Shown here piece after piece: positions 9,801 to 20,878 of a stretch of DNA of 64,000 nt. Both the position numbers and the translations under genes were made by a program. A model generated the notes under the pieces. It did no database searches. It was not told where the DNA came from and saw nothing but the letters and a program-made list of their open reading frames with translations. This DNA is from Dryocosmus kuriphilus (lineage: Eukaryota; Arthropoda; Insecta; Hymenoptera; Cynipidae), in contig CM076196.1 in assembly GCA_038277395.1 (NCBI GenBank), forward strand, positions 134,056,730 to 134,120,729, in the 5' to 3' direction. The stretch's first letter is position 1. Each line of letters starts with the position of its first letter.

Positions 9801-10189
9801 TATACAGACAGATTAATATATGAAATACTGTAATGAGCATTTAAAGAAATCACGGAACGGGTTCATACTACGTTGGCTAATTTAAAATATATTAACGTCA
9901 GCTTGTTTTTACTTTTTTGTGATGATCGAAATAAACAGCCCCAGATCAAGGTATAATTTTGCTGTAAATCTTGCACCATTATTTTAATATTTTGTTTCCA
10001 TTATTCATAAAAGTTCTCTTAATTCTGATGAAACGCATACATACTTTTTTTCCAAACATAACCCATCTACTAAATATCATAATTGTAGCTTATGGAACTC
10101 TTAAAAGAAAAAAAAATTTTAATATGTCAATTGAGTTTTGTTAACCTAGTTGAAAAATAATTTTTGCTATTTTTTAAAAAATGTTTTGA
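9801..10189. other. AT-rich stretch without a gene
   Basis: Nothing recognised. Confidence 0.4.
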
Positions 10190-10470
10190 ATATTGAAAAT
10201 TATGTACCTTTCTTAAGTTGCATCGAACTTAAAATGTCATTAAGATAATTTTCAAGTATTTTTGACATATACCAGAAACTTTCACAAAAATGTCTGAAAA
10301 TCATAAGAAAATTTTTTTAAAGATTTTGAAAACATTGAAAATCATGTAACTTTTTTAATTCGCATCGAATTAAAAAATTTCATTAAAATAATTTGCAATT
10401 TTTTTGCCATGTACCAGAAACTTGGACAAAAATTTCTGAAAATCAATTTTTTTTAATTTTGAAAATTATC
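10190..10470. repeat. AT-rich ~143-bp direct repeat, two units
   Basis: aaaattatgtacctttcttaa...gcatcgaac at 10196 and aaaatcatgtaacttttttaa...gcatcgaatt at 10339. Both continue through taccagaaactt and tctgaaaatca. Confidence 0.75.
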
Positions 10471-11640
10471 TAAATTTTTTTAATTTTGGTTGAATTAAGC
10501 TGGTTAACGAACTTGACATTAATTTAGAATCCTAAAAAAGTGTATTGAAGGCTGATTCGATTTGACAAATTCTTCAAAAGTTAGCGTGGCAAAAAAATTC
10601 AGGTAAACAAATATACGTACATACGGACAGGCACTGACAAAATTTTATGATTTTAGAACTCATTTTTATGAATGAGAATGTAAAAATCTGTAAATTTTAC
10701 AGAAAGTATCCGTAAATCGTAAAATTACAAATTACAATTACTCTGCAGAAAATTGGGTAAGCTTTGCAGAAAAGCTATGGCGTTACTATTTTAACTGAAA
10801 ATCCTGTACCTTTAGCATACTCATTTTTTTTCGTGTAAGAGATTAACATGCATTAACAGGAGGTATATGTACATCTAGAAGTGTAAAAATGTTTCTCAGG
10901 TTTAAGAACTTGTTATGAGACCCAGAACCTGGAGTCTTGACTCATGTGAGATTCGGAACTCATCTAATTTTCAGCCTACCTAACGCGTTTATGCAGAGTC
11001 GGCAGCCCTTTAACGAGCACAGTCAGTGACGCGATGGAGAGAAGAGGAGAGGAAAAGAGAGAGAGAAAAAATTAAAAGCGAGTGAGATAGTTGGAGTGAA
11101 ATCAAGGCGAAAAGACGAAGATGAAAAAGGCGGGAGGTAGCATGAGTATAAACAAGAGAGATAGAAGAAAACACATTATTATGCTACGCTGCATCGCTAT
11201 GCATAATACAGTTGGCCGCCTGCGGGCCACGCGTCTACCTACCCACTCGATCCCCACTTATTAAGATAACCTTACAATTACGGAAAAATGCCGCTACGCC
11301 AACTTCAAATACGTCTCTTTTTTCCTTCTCTCTCCTTTTATATTTCTTATCTTTTTGTCTCATTTTCTTCCTTGATGCCTTGCCCTCCACTCCCCACTCC
11401 TTACGCTTTGCTGGGCCAGTTTACAATGCCTTTGGCAAGAGATCGAATTTCGTAGGACGCAAAAAATCGAACAGCAAAACCTTCCCTCCAGCAAAGTACA
11501 TTAAAGAGACAATAGAGACGAAATAGTTATGGCTCTGGAATGAAAATTGTTTTGCAAATTGGTTTTCAAGGATTCGGCGGAAGAGGCTTGCGTGTCAAAC
11601 CATATACCGTGGTATCGCGTCGATACATACCTACTTTTAA
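10471..11640. other. AT-rich stretch with a purine tract, no gene
   Basis: A purine-rich tract (gagagaagaggagaggaaaag...) at 11036-11170. An open frame at 11212-11526 is low-complexity (Ser/Leu/Phe-rich) and matches nothing I know. Confidence 0.4.
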
Positions 11641-11659
11641 TGGGATTATTAAATTTGAA

Positions 11660-12738
11660 TTTTTTATTAAAAATTACAAAAGAAATTATTTTACTTAAGG
11701 CTCTATCGACCTTAAGAAATACATTCTCATCATGACACTCGCGCTTCGCGCTCGCCAATTACATTTTTTTAAAACACATTGTAGATTGGTAAAGTTTTTT
11801 TGTGATGTTCCAAATTTTCACAATGCGGGATTTCGATTCTTAAAAGTAAAACGATGAGTCTTATAAATAAATTTTGTAGCCCTTTCCAAGGTGAACAATT
11901 CTGCTTGTGAATATTTTCTCATATCTTGCACAGTTTTGCTGAAAAGTGGTTTTCTTTATATTTCATAACATATTACACGAATAACTCAAAAACTACGCGT
12001 CTGCTCAAAAAAATTATGGAGAAAAAATTTGTAGATCTTTTTGAGGAGAACAACTTTATTAATTATCATTTTTTCGTATCTTGCATAGTTTTGCGGTAAA
12101 TTTGAATTTTTGACTTTTAATCACGTTTTCTCGATTAAAACAACAACGGTGCACTTTATCAAAAAATGGTTAATACAAAATTTATAGATATTTTTGAGTT
12201 GAACAACTTTGTTTATTACCATTTTTTTTATCTTGAATATTTTGGCAAGAAAACACAGTTTTTTATTTTTAATAACGTTTTCTCGATTAAAACAAAAACC
12301 GTGCATTTTATCAAAAGATAGTTAAAATAAAATTTGTAGATTTTTTTGAGATGAACAATTTTACTCTCTACTGTTTTTTTTTTTTTGTATCTCGCATAGT
12401 TTAGCCGGAAATTTAATTTTTTGAATTTGTGAAAACCGTTTTTGATGGATAAAACCATAACCACTGGTCAAAAACCGCTAGTTAAAGAACTCGTCCTTTC
12501 TTTTTGGACTCTGAAGAAGTGTGCCATAGCGCAATCCAATCTGAGGAATCTATCAAAAGTTATCGCAGTAACAGACGTCGACGACAACGACAACAACAAC
12601 GACAACAACAACAGACAGACACCGTCGTAAAAACCGTTTTTTCTCACTCAGGGGCTCTCAAAACGTGAAGATTTGATGAAATCCGCGAAAGTCAGTTTTC
12701 ACATAAAACTAATACCTCCTCATTGAGATGAGAATGTA
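11660..12738 (+). mobile_element. Hairpin-rich 1.4-kb repeat family, copy 1 (5'-truncated)
   Basis: Shares with 22142-23349 and 23779-25210 the ordered blocks: acttaaggctctatcg, cactcgcgcttcgcgctcg, aaacgatgagtcttataaat, ccttggaaagtg-type AT-rich middle, gataaaaccataaccgttgg, a gac/aac microsatellite, and the end tctgatgagaatgta. It lacks the left inverted terminus seen in the 23779 copy. Positions 12757 onward are a different element, inserted just after its end. Short open frames inside are shared only because the DNA is repeated. Confidence 0.85.
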
Positions 12739-12756
12739 AAAAAGAAACAGAAACTT

Positions 12757-14017
12757 CCTGTGGCAAAATTTTATCTGGGCCTTAGTTTAGACACAGTAAA
12801 GCTTCAAAGTTGGGCATAATGAACCAATCAGAAGCAAGATTTAGCAACCACTTGTTTGTATCATAAGCGTTAAGGTAGTGTGCAGCCTACACATTTTTTA
12901 AAATTCTTAATTGTTCTTGCGAACGTTTATTACCGTTCTTAAAATAACATAACATTTGCTCAACCTTCAAAAGACGAATTTCCATTTATTACAGAACTTC
13001 CCTAACATTCTTTTTCTTTTCTGCAGCGTTCACCTTGTACATAATTTTAAATGTTATTGTATTATCTTGTTACTATGTTATTTACTTATCTTTATTTTAT
13101 TGTTTCAACACTACCATTTAATTTTATTGTATTATTGTTGTTTAATTGTATTTGACATTTTCTTGTTATTTTAAAATTTATGTGTATAGGCTAAGTAAAA
13201 TAGTTATTGTTTTTGTTCTTTTTATTGGTATTTAGTTGTTGATTTCGTAACATTAAATGTAAAAACAATTTTTTAAGGACTCGCAAAGAAATTCTTTTGC
13301 GGTTTTAAAATGAGTTTTCTTATCTTGGACTTGATGATTTATTTTCAAGAACGAAAGTTCGTTTGGTTTTCCCAGTTTTATTTTTTATTCTTTAGTTTTG
13401 TTATATTAAATGTAACAAAAATTTTGTAATGAATCGCAAAGAACTTTTTTTACGGTTTCAAAATGAGTTTTCTTATCTTGGACTTGTTGATTAATTTTCA
13501 AGAACAAAAGTTCGTTTGATTTTCCCATCTTTAATTTTTTTTCAAATTTTTTTACAATGAATGTAACAAACGTTTTTTAATGAATCGCAAATAATTACTT
13601 ATCACAGACTTGTTAATTAACTTTCAATAACAAAAGTTCGTTTCGTTTTCTGAACTTTAAATTTCTTCGTTGGTTTTGTTAAAAAAAATGATAGGGAAGT
13701 TCTGTAACAAATGGAAATTCGTCTTTTGGAGGTTGAGCAAATGTTATGTTATTTTAAGAGCGGTAATAAACGTTCGCAAGAACAATGAAGAATTAAAAAA
13801 AATGTAAAGGCTTGAACTTCGCGTTTTGAAGAAACAATCGAGGAACAACGATGTTAAATTTTTGCCGGACCTGAAGTGAACCGCCAACACGCACACTATC
13901 TTAACAGTTAAAAGACAAAAAAGTGGTTGCTAAATCTTGCTTCTGATTGGTTCATTATACCCAACTTTGAAGCTTTACTGTGTCCAAACTAAGGCCCAGA
14001 TCAAATTTTGCCACAGG
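12757..14017. mobile_element. 1.26-kb foldback element with ~250-300-bp inverted arms
   Basis: The left arm 12757-13010 and right arm ~13690-14017 are reverse complements. Termini are CCTGTGGCAAAATTTT...GGGCC / GGCCC...AAATTTTGCCACAGG. Inner arm edges are agacgaatttccatttatta / acaaatggaaattcgtctt. ACTT flanks both ends (12753-12756 and 14018-14021), a candidate target duplication. The right arm carries ~80 bp absent from the left. No transposase inside, so it is non-autonomous. Confidence 0.85.
13245..13690. repeat. ~152-bp triplicated core of the foldback element
   Basis: Three diverging units (aatcgcaaagaa, gttttcttatcttggacttg, aacaaaagttcgttt) starting near 13250, 13403 and 13555 fill the loop between the arms. 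Confidence 0.75.
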
Positions 14018-14055
14018 ACTTTTTTGTTTCTTTTTTTGGGTTTTATCACACATTA

Positions 14056-14615
14056 CAGTCGCCTCTACTTACCTTCCCTCTTTTTACCTTGCCGCTACCC
14101 TTAATTATCGATCGAGCTCTTCCCCAACCACGACCGCGACGGCTCGGCATCCGAGAATTGTTTCACTCTCTATTTACGTTGCCGTCAATGTTTTAGGTCT
14201 TTTAAAGCAATTCTAAGTACAAAAAGTAATTATATGCTTTGCTAATGAAGCTTATAAAAGAATTTCGAAACCATATAATATCTTTCATTCTGCATTATAC
14301 TACTAAAATCATATGTAATGACTTTATTGAATGATTCTTAATTTTTGCTCTGAAGATTCAATATGATTTTGAATTTAAAATACAATTATGAAAAATTATT
14401 AATGTATGTATTTCCAAAATATTCTAGGGATCGAACTTTTACTGATATAATCGAGTTATAAGCGGTTATAAGCGATGATTTACATACGGCAACGTAAACA
14501 AGGAGCGAAACAAATCGCATCGAGCACCGGTCAGGCTCGAGAGTGGGGGAACTTTTATTACAAGAAAATTAGTCCCCTACGGTCCCGAACGCGGCAAGGT
14601 AATTAGAGGCGACTG
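14056..14615. mobile_element. 560-bp MITE with CAGTCGCCTCT ends, TA target
   Basis: Terminal inverted repeats CAGTCGCCTCTaMTTACC / GGTAATTAGAGGCGACTG are flanked by TA on both sides (14054-14055, 14616-14617), as expected for the Tc1/mariner superfamily. A second inner inverted pair (tttacgttgccgtMa / Yggcaacgtaaa) is also visible. No coding capacity. Confidence 0.8.
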
Positions 14616-16462
14616 TACTGGGATGTTCATAGGTGGCGGGACACCCTGTATATCCCTTATTATATACATATACTTATACACACATATCGTCTAAGTGGTC
14701 GCTTTTTCTACTTTGAATAGAAAAGCAATTAATGAATAGCCTTTGTTTTACAGTCCCAACTCCTGATATGCGAACAAAAACATATATGTTCGGAGCAATA
14801 TTCCTAATACTAATTCTAGATTTTTCTCTTAAATAATTCAAGTTAATTTAATGTATTTTGATTTTGTTAAGAAAGATCGCTTTCCCTTGATTTCGAACGG
14901 TACAAGGTTTATTGCTTCTATTGTTCGGGGAGGTATACTTGTAGACCCTTGGTTTATAGGTATATCTCGTCGACTCAAGCGAGATTATGACAGGGTTAAG
15001 GTTTATTATTATCTTGATGGAAAACTTTGACGAGTCGAGCTTGAAAGCTCAGAGTGAGTAGTGCTGTTTCGGGAGGCGAATTCGGTTTTCAAAATAGTTT
15101 GTTTTGACAGCCACCTTTGTAGTGATTATTTTTGTCAGCAATGTGTGTATTTTCTCGCGGATCGGTTGCTTTCCTTTCTGGATTGCTGGTGTTTCCTTTT
15201 GGATTATTGTGCGCATGGATGTGAGTGTTTCCTAATTTTACTTTAGAGCTGTAAAGGGCTTTTTCCTCCACTCGCTGAGTGGAGGTTTTTTATGCCAGGA
15301 AATAAACATTATTTGTTTTCTCTCTTATCAATGTTGTTCTTCTTCCATTTGGCCCACGTCTCTCCTCTGACTTTTCATCTTTAAGTTAATTATTACTATC
15401 AATATTTTCTTTATTTATTATAAATTTAACTAAAAAATATATATTCCTTATTATTATACTTTATGAACCTAGTGATCGTCTACTTTTTATTCTGAGTAAT
15501 AACAAAATGTTTTATTTTAATTTTGTTCTATATTTTTTTAGTAATTCATTAATATAAATCAAATTTCTTAAAAATGATGGTCTTACGATTTAGGACTTGC
15601 GATTTAGAATATAGTGTTTTCGGCCTTATACGGTTGTATAGTTTAAGAAAAAATTTAACCTGAATAATTTAAACAATATTGAAAAATGACCTGAAGATAT
15701 CACGTTGAAAAATTCCAATATATCAAAGCATTAATTTCAACTTGTGCTTTCTGCGGGTGGCGTGATGGTAGCTTCATAGTAGCGCGATTACGCCCATGGA
15801 GTCGATTATTTTTTGAAGACCAACCAAGTAGCACGTGCTGTGTGCCGTTCATGTAATTTAGACCAATTACCCTGCGCTCGCGTCCCACTCAGTCTTCCGT
15901 GTCTTCTGGGGTATCTGTTATCCATGTATTTATTGAAAGAGATGGTCTGTTGGTGACGTCAGTTCTTGCCAGGTCAAGTGGCTTCATTAAAATGACAATA
16001 CCAGAAATTACAAAGCAAATCTTGAAAGTTTCCAACTGAGAATAACGTCTTAGGATATGTCAGAGTTAAAATAAGAATACTTACTCATTTGAGCCTAGAA
16101 ACTAAAATACGATCCTATTCCATTTGATATACAGAGGAGAATACTAAACACATTTTCTTTCTCAGGAAGAAGTGTCTCGTCAGTATCCTGACAGAAATGG
16201 TCGGTAAACCACACTAGAAGAACAACATCGAGATATCATAGAATAAAATACTGAAGATGGGAAAGGAAATACGTCCTAATATGGCATAATATGAAAGAAT
16301 AGAGTCTTATACTTATTATTAAAAGACTTTTTATATTTAACAAGTAAACTTATTTTTAGTAGCTTTAATAACGTTTTTACTGTCAAAAATATTACTAAAT
16401 ACGGCTTCTATCTTGCGCGATGGACACCTGTGCAGTGTGCATTCTATCAATTTCAGAATTTT
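14616..16462. other. Intergenic stretch with a terminator-like hairpin
   Basis: No assigned gene. A short piece at 14637-14655 (gggacaccctgtata) matches the terminus of the 20993-32764 foldback element and may be an element scar. A 59-codon plus-strand frame, 14851-15030 (with RFIASIVRGGILVDPWF), is unusually non-repetitive for this region but matches nothing I recognise. Confidence 0.4.
15265..15291 (+). other. Perfect 9-bp hairpin followed by a T run
   Basis: CCTCCACTC-gct-GAGTGGAGG followed by TTTTTT. It looks like an intrinsic-terminator hairpin, though the context is eukaryotic. A Pol III-type stop (T run) or chance is equally possible. Confidence 0.4.
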
Positions 16463-16775
16463 AGGAATCCTGTATGCAGGCCTGAGATTATCAAAAAATA
16501 GGTGAGTAGGTCCTAGGTTAATGACGGGGGGGGGGGGGGGGAGGGGGGGGAGTAAAAAATCTTATATAAAAAAGAGTTGCAGTTTCTTAACAAAGTGGTT
16601 TAAGAACCGGTAACATAAGTTTGAAAAATTGGGAAATGTTAAATTCAAAAAATTAATTTTAAAAAATGCATTGTGTCCTGAAAGATAGATAGGCCCGGTC
16701 TACCCTGAAAAAGGGTAGGTCGGCCGGGCCTCAATGGCCTCCGTACAATCTCAGGCCTGCATGTATCCTAATTTC
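16463..16775. mobile_element. ~310-bp inverted-repeat element with a G-run and a hairpin
   Basis: Perfect inverted ends atgcaggcctgagatt (about 16473-16488) and aatctcaggcctgcat (about 16750-16765), extending imperfectly outward (ggaatcctgt / tgtatcctaat). It contains a G16-A-G8 run at 16526-16550 and a strong two-part hairpin at 16691-16731 (AGGCCCGG / CCGGGCCT outside, CTACCCT / AGGGTAG inside). Confidence 0.6.
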
Positions 16776-16885
16776 GTGCTGAGTAGCACAAAACAACCTT
16801 TTTATATTGAATAGATTAAGATTCAAGAAATAATTTTTTACGCTTATTCAGCAGTATGAGGTTTTCCATGTAACAATTCCACATA

Positions 16886-17835
16886 CGAGGTGTGTTCAAA
16901 AAGTAAGGTGACTTTTAATTTTTACGAAAAAATATGTATTTATTCATCAATTATTATGTTGTCCCCTTCAAAGTAACCCCCCTCAGATATAACACACTTG
17001 TGCCAACGCTTTTTCCAATCCTCGAAGTACTTCTGATAAGCACTGTTTTGTATAGCCTTGAGTTCTTCCAACGATTCATCCTTTATCTTCTCAATCATTG
17101 CAAATCTCAGTCCTTTCATGGGTCTCTTCAGTTTCGGGAACAGGAAAAAGTCGCAGGGGCCAAATCCGGTAAATATGGTGGCTGAGGCATGATTGTGGTT
17201 TTGTTTTTGGCCAAAAAGTCACGCACAAGCAACGATGAGTGAGCAGGTGCATTATCGTGATGCCAAAAGCCATGAACTGTTTTTCCACAATTTCGGACGT
17301 TTTTGTCGTATTGTTTCTCGCAAGCGCCGCATGACTTTAAGGTAATACTCCTTACTGACCGCGCGACTTTGTGGTAAGAGTAAGGTAAGTGATTCGACGA
17401 TTCCCCAACACCACACTCTTCACTTCTTCAAACGCTTTCATCATTTATTGACGTGCTGGGGCGTCCAGAGCGAGATTCGTCATTGATGTCTTCTCGGCCT
17501 TCTTGGAAGAGCTTGTACCACTTATAAACATTTTTTGCTCAAAGTAGGCTCACCGTATGTCACTGTCAACATTTCAAGTGTTTTCGAGCACTTAATTCCA
17601 TTTTTTACATAAAATTTGATGCAAGTTCTCTGATCTATTTTTTTCAACAGCAGAAAATCGAAGATCACACCAAACACTTCTAACCTTTACGCCTCTCAAA
17701 TTAAAAATGCTATACACTTGAAACTGTGCACATATGTTCGGGACAAGTGTACCAATATAAAATTTTAAAAAATTGAAGATCGAATGTACGTAGCCAGCGA
17801 AATTTGAAGTCACTTCACTTTTTGAACACACCTCG
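16886..17835 (-). mobile_element. Deleted mariner element, transposase remnant inside
   Basis: Terminal inverted repeats CGAGGTGTGTTCAAAAAGT at both ends with TA target duplications (16884-16885, 17836-17837). At 950 bp it is shorter than a typical ~1.3-kb autonomous copy. The minus strand preserves pieces of a mariner transposase in several frames: KFYVKNGIKCSKTLEML with VTYGEPTLS, a GRED.NDESRSGRPSTS-like stretch, then EYYLKVMRRLRETIRQKRP, CDFFLFPKLKRPMKG, and near the end YFEDWKKRWHKCVISEG. The segment between the GRPSTS-like part and EYYL (with the first catalytic Asp) is deleted, and the HDNAPAH and PDLAP motifs are eroded. Non-functional. Confidence 0.9.
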
Positions 17836-17867
17836 TACTTATATTTAATACTAGCTGCACCCGGCCA

Positions 17868-18205
17868 CGCAGCAAGAGTTTACTTGCAACCAAGCCACGT
17901 GCAACGCCGGTGGGCGTGGCCTAACATCTCCGCTTCAAGAGTACTCTTGCTGAAATAGGATGAGTTTCTTGTAACCACAGGCAAGGTGAAGTCGTGCATT
18001 TCACGCATGGCATGGTCATTGCTCTGACAGCATATGACTCTAGCAATAATGACATGCGCTTCATTTTTTTATGGTATAAGACATTCAATGCGAAAAATTC
18101 ATGAGTTGATGCCAATACTGGTAGAACTTCACACCAATTTCGCACATTCAAGTTCCGTGCTTTAATAGGGAGAGCTTAGCCTACTACAATAGTCAGATTT
18201 TTTCT
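17868..18205. mobile_element. CACGGAG-ended element fragment
   Basis: The inverse complement of 35407-35690: gaaataggatgagttt, agcgcttcat / atgaagcgct-type block, atgccaatactggtagaa, cacggaac / gttccgtg, then tgactattg...cacggag at the edge. It abuts the RNase H fragment of the errantivirus remnant at 18205, so one truncated the other. Confidence 0.65.
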
Positions 18206-20060
18206 CCGTGTAGTGAGAAAGAACTCCTTGCAATAGTATGGGCTTTGAAATGACTTCGCCAATATTTATTGGGAAGTACATTCAAAATCCAAACTGATCA
18301 CATAGCACTAATCTGGTTACTTAACGTGAAAGATCCGAGTTCTAGATTACTAATATGGCGATTAAGGCTTGACGAGTATAAATATAAAATCGATTATGTT
18401 AAATAGAAAGAAAATAAAGTAGCAGACTGTCTCTCAAGATTATTTCCTATCCAAAAGTAAGATCCACCACAAGAAGCCCTGAAAGTCCCTACTCAAAAAT
18501 CAGTCAGTCATAACAAAAGACGAATTATTACAAACCCCTATTGAATTACCACACAAGGAAATAAAAGAAGCTTCAGAAGAATCACCTTTGGAAGATGAAA
18601 ATCCACCAGAAACCAATCCACCGAACCATCAACAACTGTATGAGGACTTTATGACTTGGAAACTACAACCCGTACCAGGAAAAGTCAAAACCAAACCCAG
18701 TGCTTTTGGCAGGCTTTGGAAAAATATTTCCAAAGAAGATCTACCGCCGTTCGACGAGGAAAATTGGTTAAGAAAGCTCGGTTTGTTCATGAACGAAGCA
18801 ATAAACAAGAAATTTTCAATAATCCGACTCATATTCGGTGACCCTCTAATAACACCAATTGAAAAGGAACTTATACAAGAAATGATAGAATTTATTTCCA
18901 ATTTATATCCAGAGCATCAATTTCACCCATGTTTTAACAACCTGAGGGAATTAACGAAAGAAGAGAAAAACAACATCATGAAAGAAGCTCATACAGATCA
19001 TCTAGGAAAAAAGAAAACTTTAGAGAAAGCCAAAAAAATCGGACAATGGCTAGGAATGGATAAGGATCTACTAAATTATGTGAAAAAATGCCTTATTTAC
19101 CAACTTCAGAAAACAACACGCATTAAAAATCAGTCAGAAAGTATATTGCCCGACATCCCGGTAAAACCAAACGACAAAATTATAGCAATGGATATTTTCG
19201 GACCCTTACCAGAAATGGAACAAGGAAATAAATACATCCTCAGCATACAAGATAGATTAACACGATACACTGTTTTACTACCTATGAAAGATAAAACATC
19301 CAAATCCATAATAGAAAATTTGATAGAACATTACATTTATGTATTCGGAACACCTAAGACAATCTTAACTGACCAAGGGCAAAACTTCCTGTCAGAATTA
19401 ATACAACAATTTGAAGAATCTTTACAAATTAAACACATTAAAACCACCGCATTTTACCCTCAAGCTAATGGAAACGTAGAGCGAATGTATTCCACCTTAA
19501 GTTATATGATCAAAACCACTTTCGCGGAAAACTCAAAAAATTGGGACGATAGCTTAAAATTCATAAATTATTCGATTAACACCAGGAAAAACGATTCAAC
19601 AGGTTTTTCACTCTATGAATTAACATTCGGCAGATAACCCAACACACCATCTACTATACCAAATTCTCCAATATTAACTCTGCAAGATGTTATTAAAAAG
19701 TGGAAAAATAAGCATGAGAAAATTATCGCAAAAGACAAGCTAAGAATCCAATTAGAAATAGAAAAGAACAAAAAACGTTTAGATGAAAAGATAACGAGAA
19801 CACATCCTTTGTACAAACCCGGACAGTTAGTTAAAATACTGAACGAGACAAAAAAGCAAATAAATTAGAAGCAAGTTGGAAAGGCCCATATGAAATAATA
19901 GACTATACCGACAACAATAATCTCCGACTTAGGAATAAGGATAAAATAATAAGAATACATTTAGATAACGTGATGCCATACTTTTCAGATGTGGAAACAG
20001 GTGACAGTAAAATCCTGACCTTAGCTACCTGTGTTAACAGCAATAAAATTACACCCTGAG
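18206..20060 (+). pseudogene. pol: Errantivirus pol remnant: RNase H end and integrase
   Basis: The frame opens in RNase H (EKELLAIVWALK, stop, then FKIQTDHIALIWLLNVKDPSSRL and VADCLSRLF). After a shift, an open stretch 18588-19637 gives a spacer and the integrase. The integrase contains the zinc-binding arm (HTDHLGKKKTLEKA...), then the core with Asp in AMDIFGPLP, Asp in ILTDQGQNF, and Glu in GNVERMYS. The spacer starts at a TTG, so no true start is implied. A TAA at 19635 follows LTFGR, then the C-terminal part (YKPGQLVKILNET; SWKGPYEIIDY) continues with one more shift to about 20058. The zinc arm has Tyr in CLIYQLQK, where the full-length element at 43.7-51.6 kb has C..C..Q. The two elements are related, but this one is much older. 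Confidence 0.85.
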
Positions 20061-20064
20061 TAAA

Positions 20065-20440
20065 ATCCAAGGGAACGTTTATATCGAATAACTATCAAAA
20101 GTTCACTTATTCCATGAAACCTGAAAGCTCATGATTGGAATCGACATGACATCTAACGGACAACGGTTAAAAGCCATCGATACTTCTATTCAATTGAAGG
20201 AAACAGCTTGTAACCATAACTGCACACCAATTAAGGAAGTTCAACTAATTCGTAAAAGGTACAATAGATTAGTCGAAAGAAATAACATCCTGTACAAACT
20301 ACTAGGACAGTAAAAGAGAACTAAACGAGGATTAGTGAACTTGGTGGGAGATATATCTGAAACGTTGTTTGGAACCTTAAGTGAAACTCACCTAACACTA
20401 AATTGAGCAGCTTAACCAAACAATGTGGTTATTGAATCAA
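20065..20440 (+). pseudogene. env: Errantivirus env N-terminal remnant
   Basis: Downstream of the pol remnant the plus strand keeps an envelope-like N-terminal part. It has NHNCTPIKEVQLIRKRYNRL, a stop (TAA 20311-20313), then a basic cleavage-like KRTKR followed by GLVNLVGDISETLFGTLSE. The same arrangement is seen in the open env at 44034-45821. Further stops follow and the rest is lost where the Transib-like sequence begins near 20440. It is a decayed fragment with no coding potential. Confidence 0.7.
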
Positions 20441-20878
20441 CAATATGTACAGTTCCATTGCAAGATCTGCTGGAGCACACAGTTAAAAGATTATTATTAT
20501 CATTGAATTTTTTAATTCAATGAAAACGGCAATACAGAATTAGTTTTGTACGCTAAATATGGGTTTGACGGGACGAATGCTAATAGGTACAAACAAAAAT
20601 CAGGTGAAAAAAGTAGTGCACTTGATTACATTTTTTGTTGTTCTTTGGTCCCTTTAAAATTGGTTAACAAAAATACCAATGAGATTTAATGGTTTAATCC
20701 GAAACCTTCATCAACTCGATTCTGCAGACCCATAAAAATTTTGTATGAAAAGGAAACCGATGAGTTATGCCGAAGAGAAGATGATGATTTAAAACTGCAG
20801 ATACAGAATCTCAATAATGTTGAAGTGGCAGGGTGCAGAGTTGCATTTCATTTGATGTTGACAATGATTGATGTAAAA
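20441..20878 (+). pseudogene. RAG1/Transib-like transposase, 5' coding part (interrupted)
   Basis: The sequence reads VPLQDLLEHTVKRLL, then after a shift ENGNTELVLYAKYGFDGTN, YKQKSGEK, SLVPLKLV, one TAA (20687-20689), WFNPKPSSTRFCRPI and VAFHLMLTMIDVK. Asp in GFDG and Asp in TMID fall where the first two acidic active-site residues lie in RAG1/Transib-type transposases. The frame ends at AAA 20878, followed by GTCAGT, and the family would continue with a V(C)N segment. Exactly that (VCNAFNKSSSQRCFVC) appears at 32861 after an AG, 12 kb away. I therefore read 20879-32860 as an intron that received an 11.8-kb element. The family call comes from motif order, not a search. Confidence 0.6.

Noticed and set aside
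11212..11526. 104-residue ORF
   Set aside because: Low-complexity Ser/Leu/Phe composition following a purine tract, with no recognisable domain.
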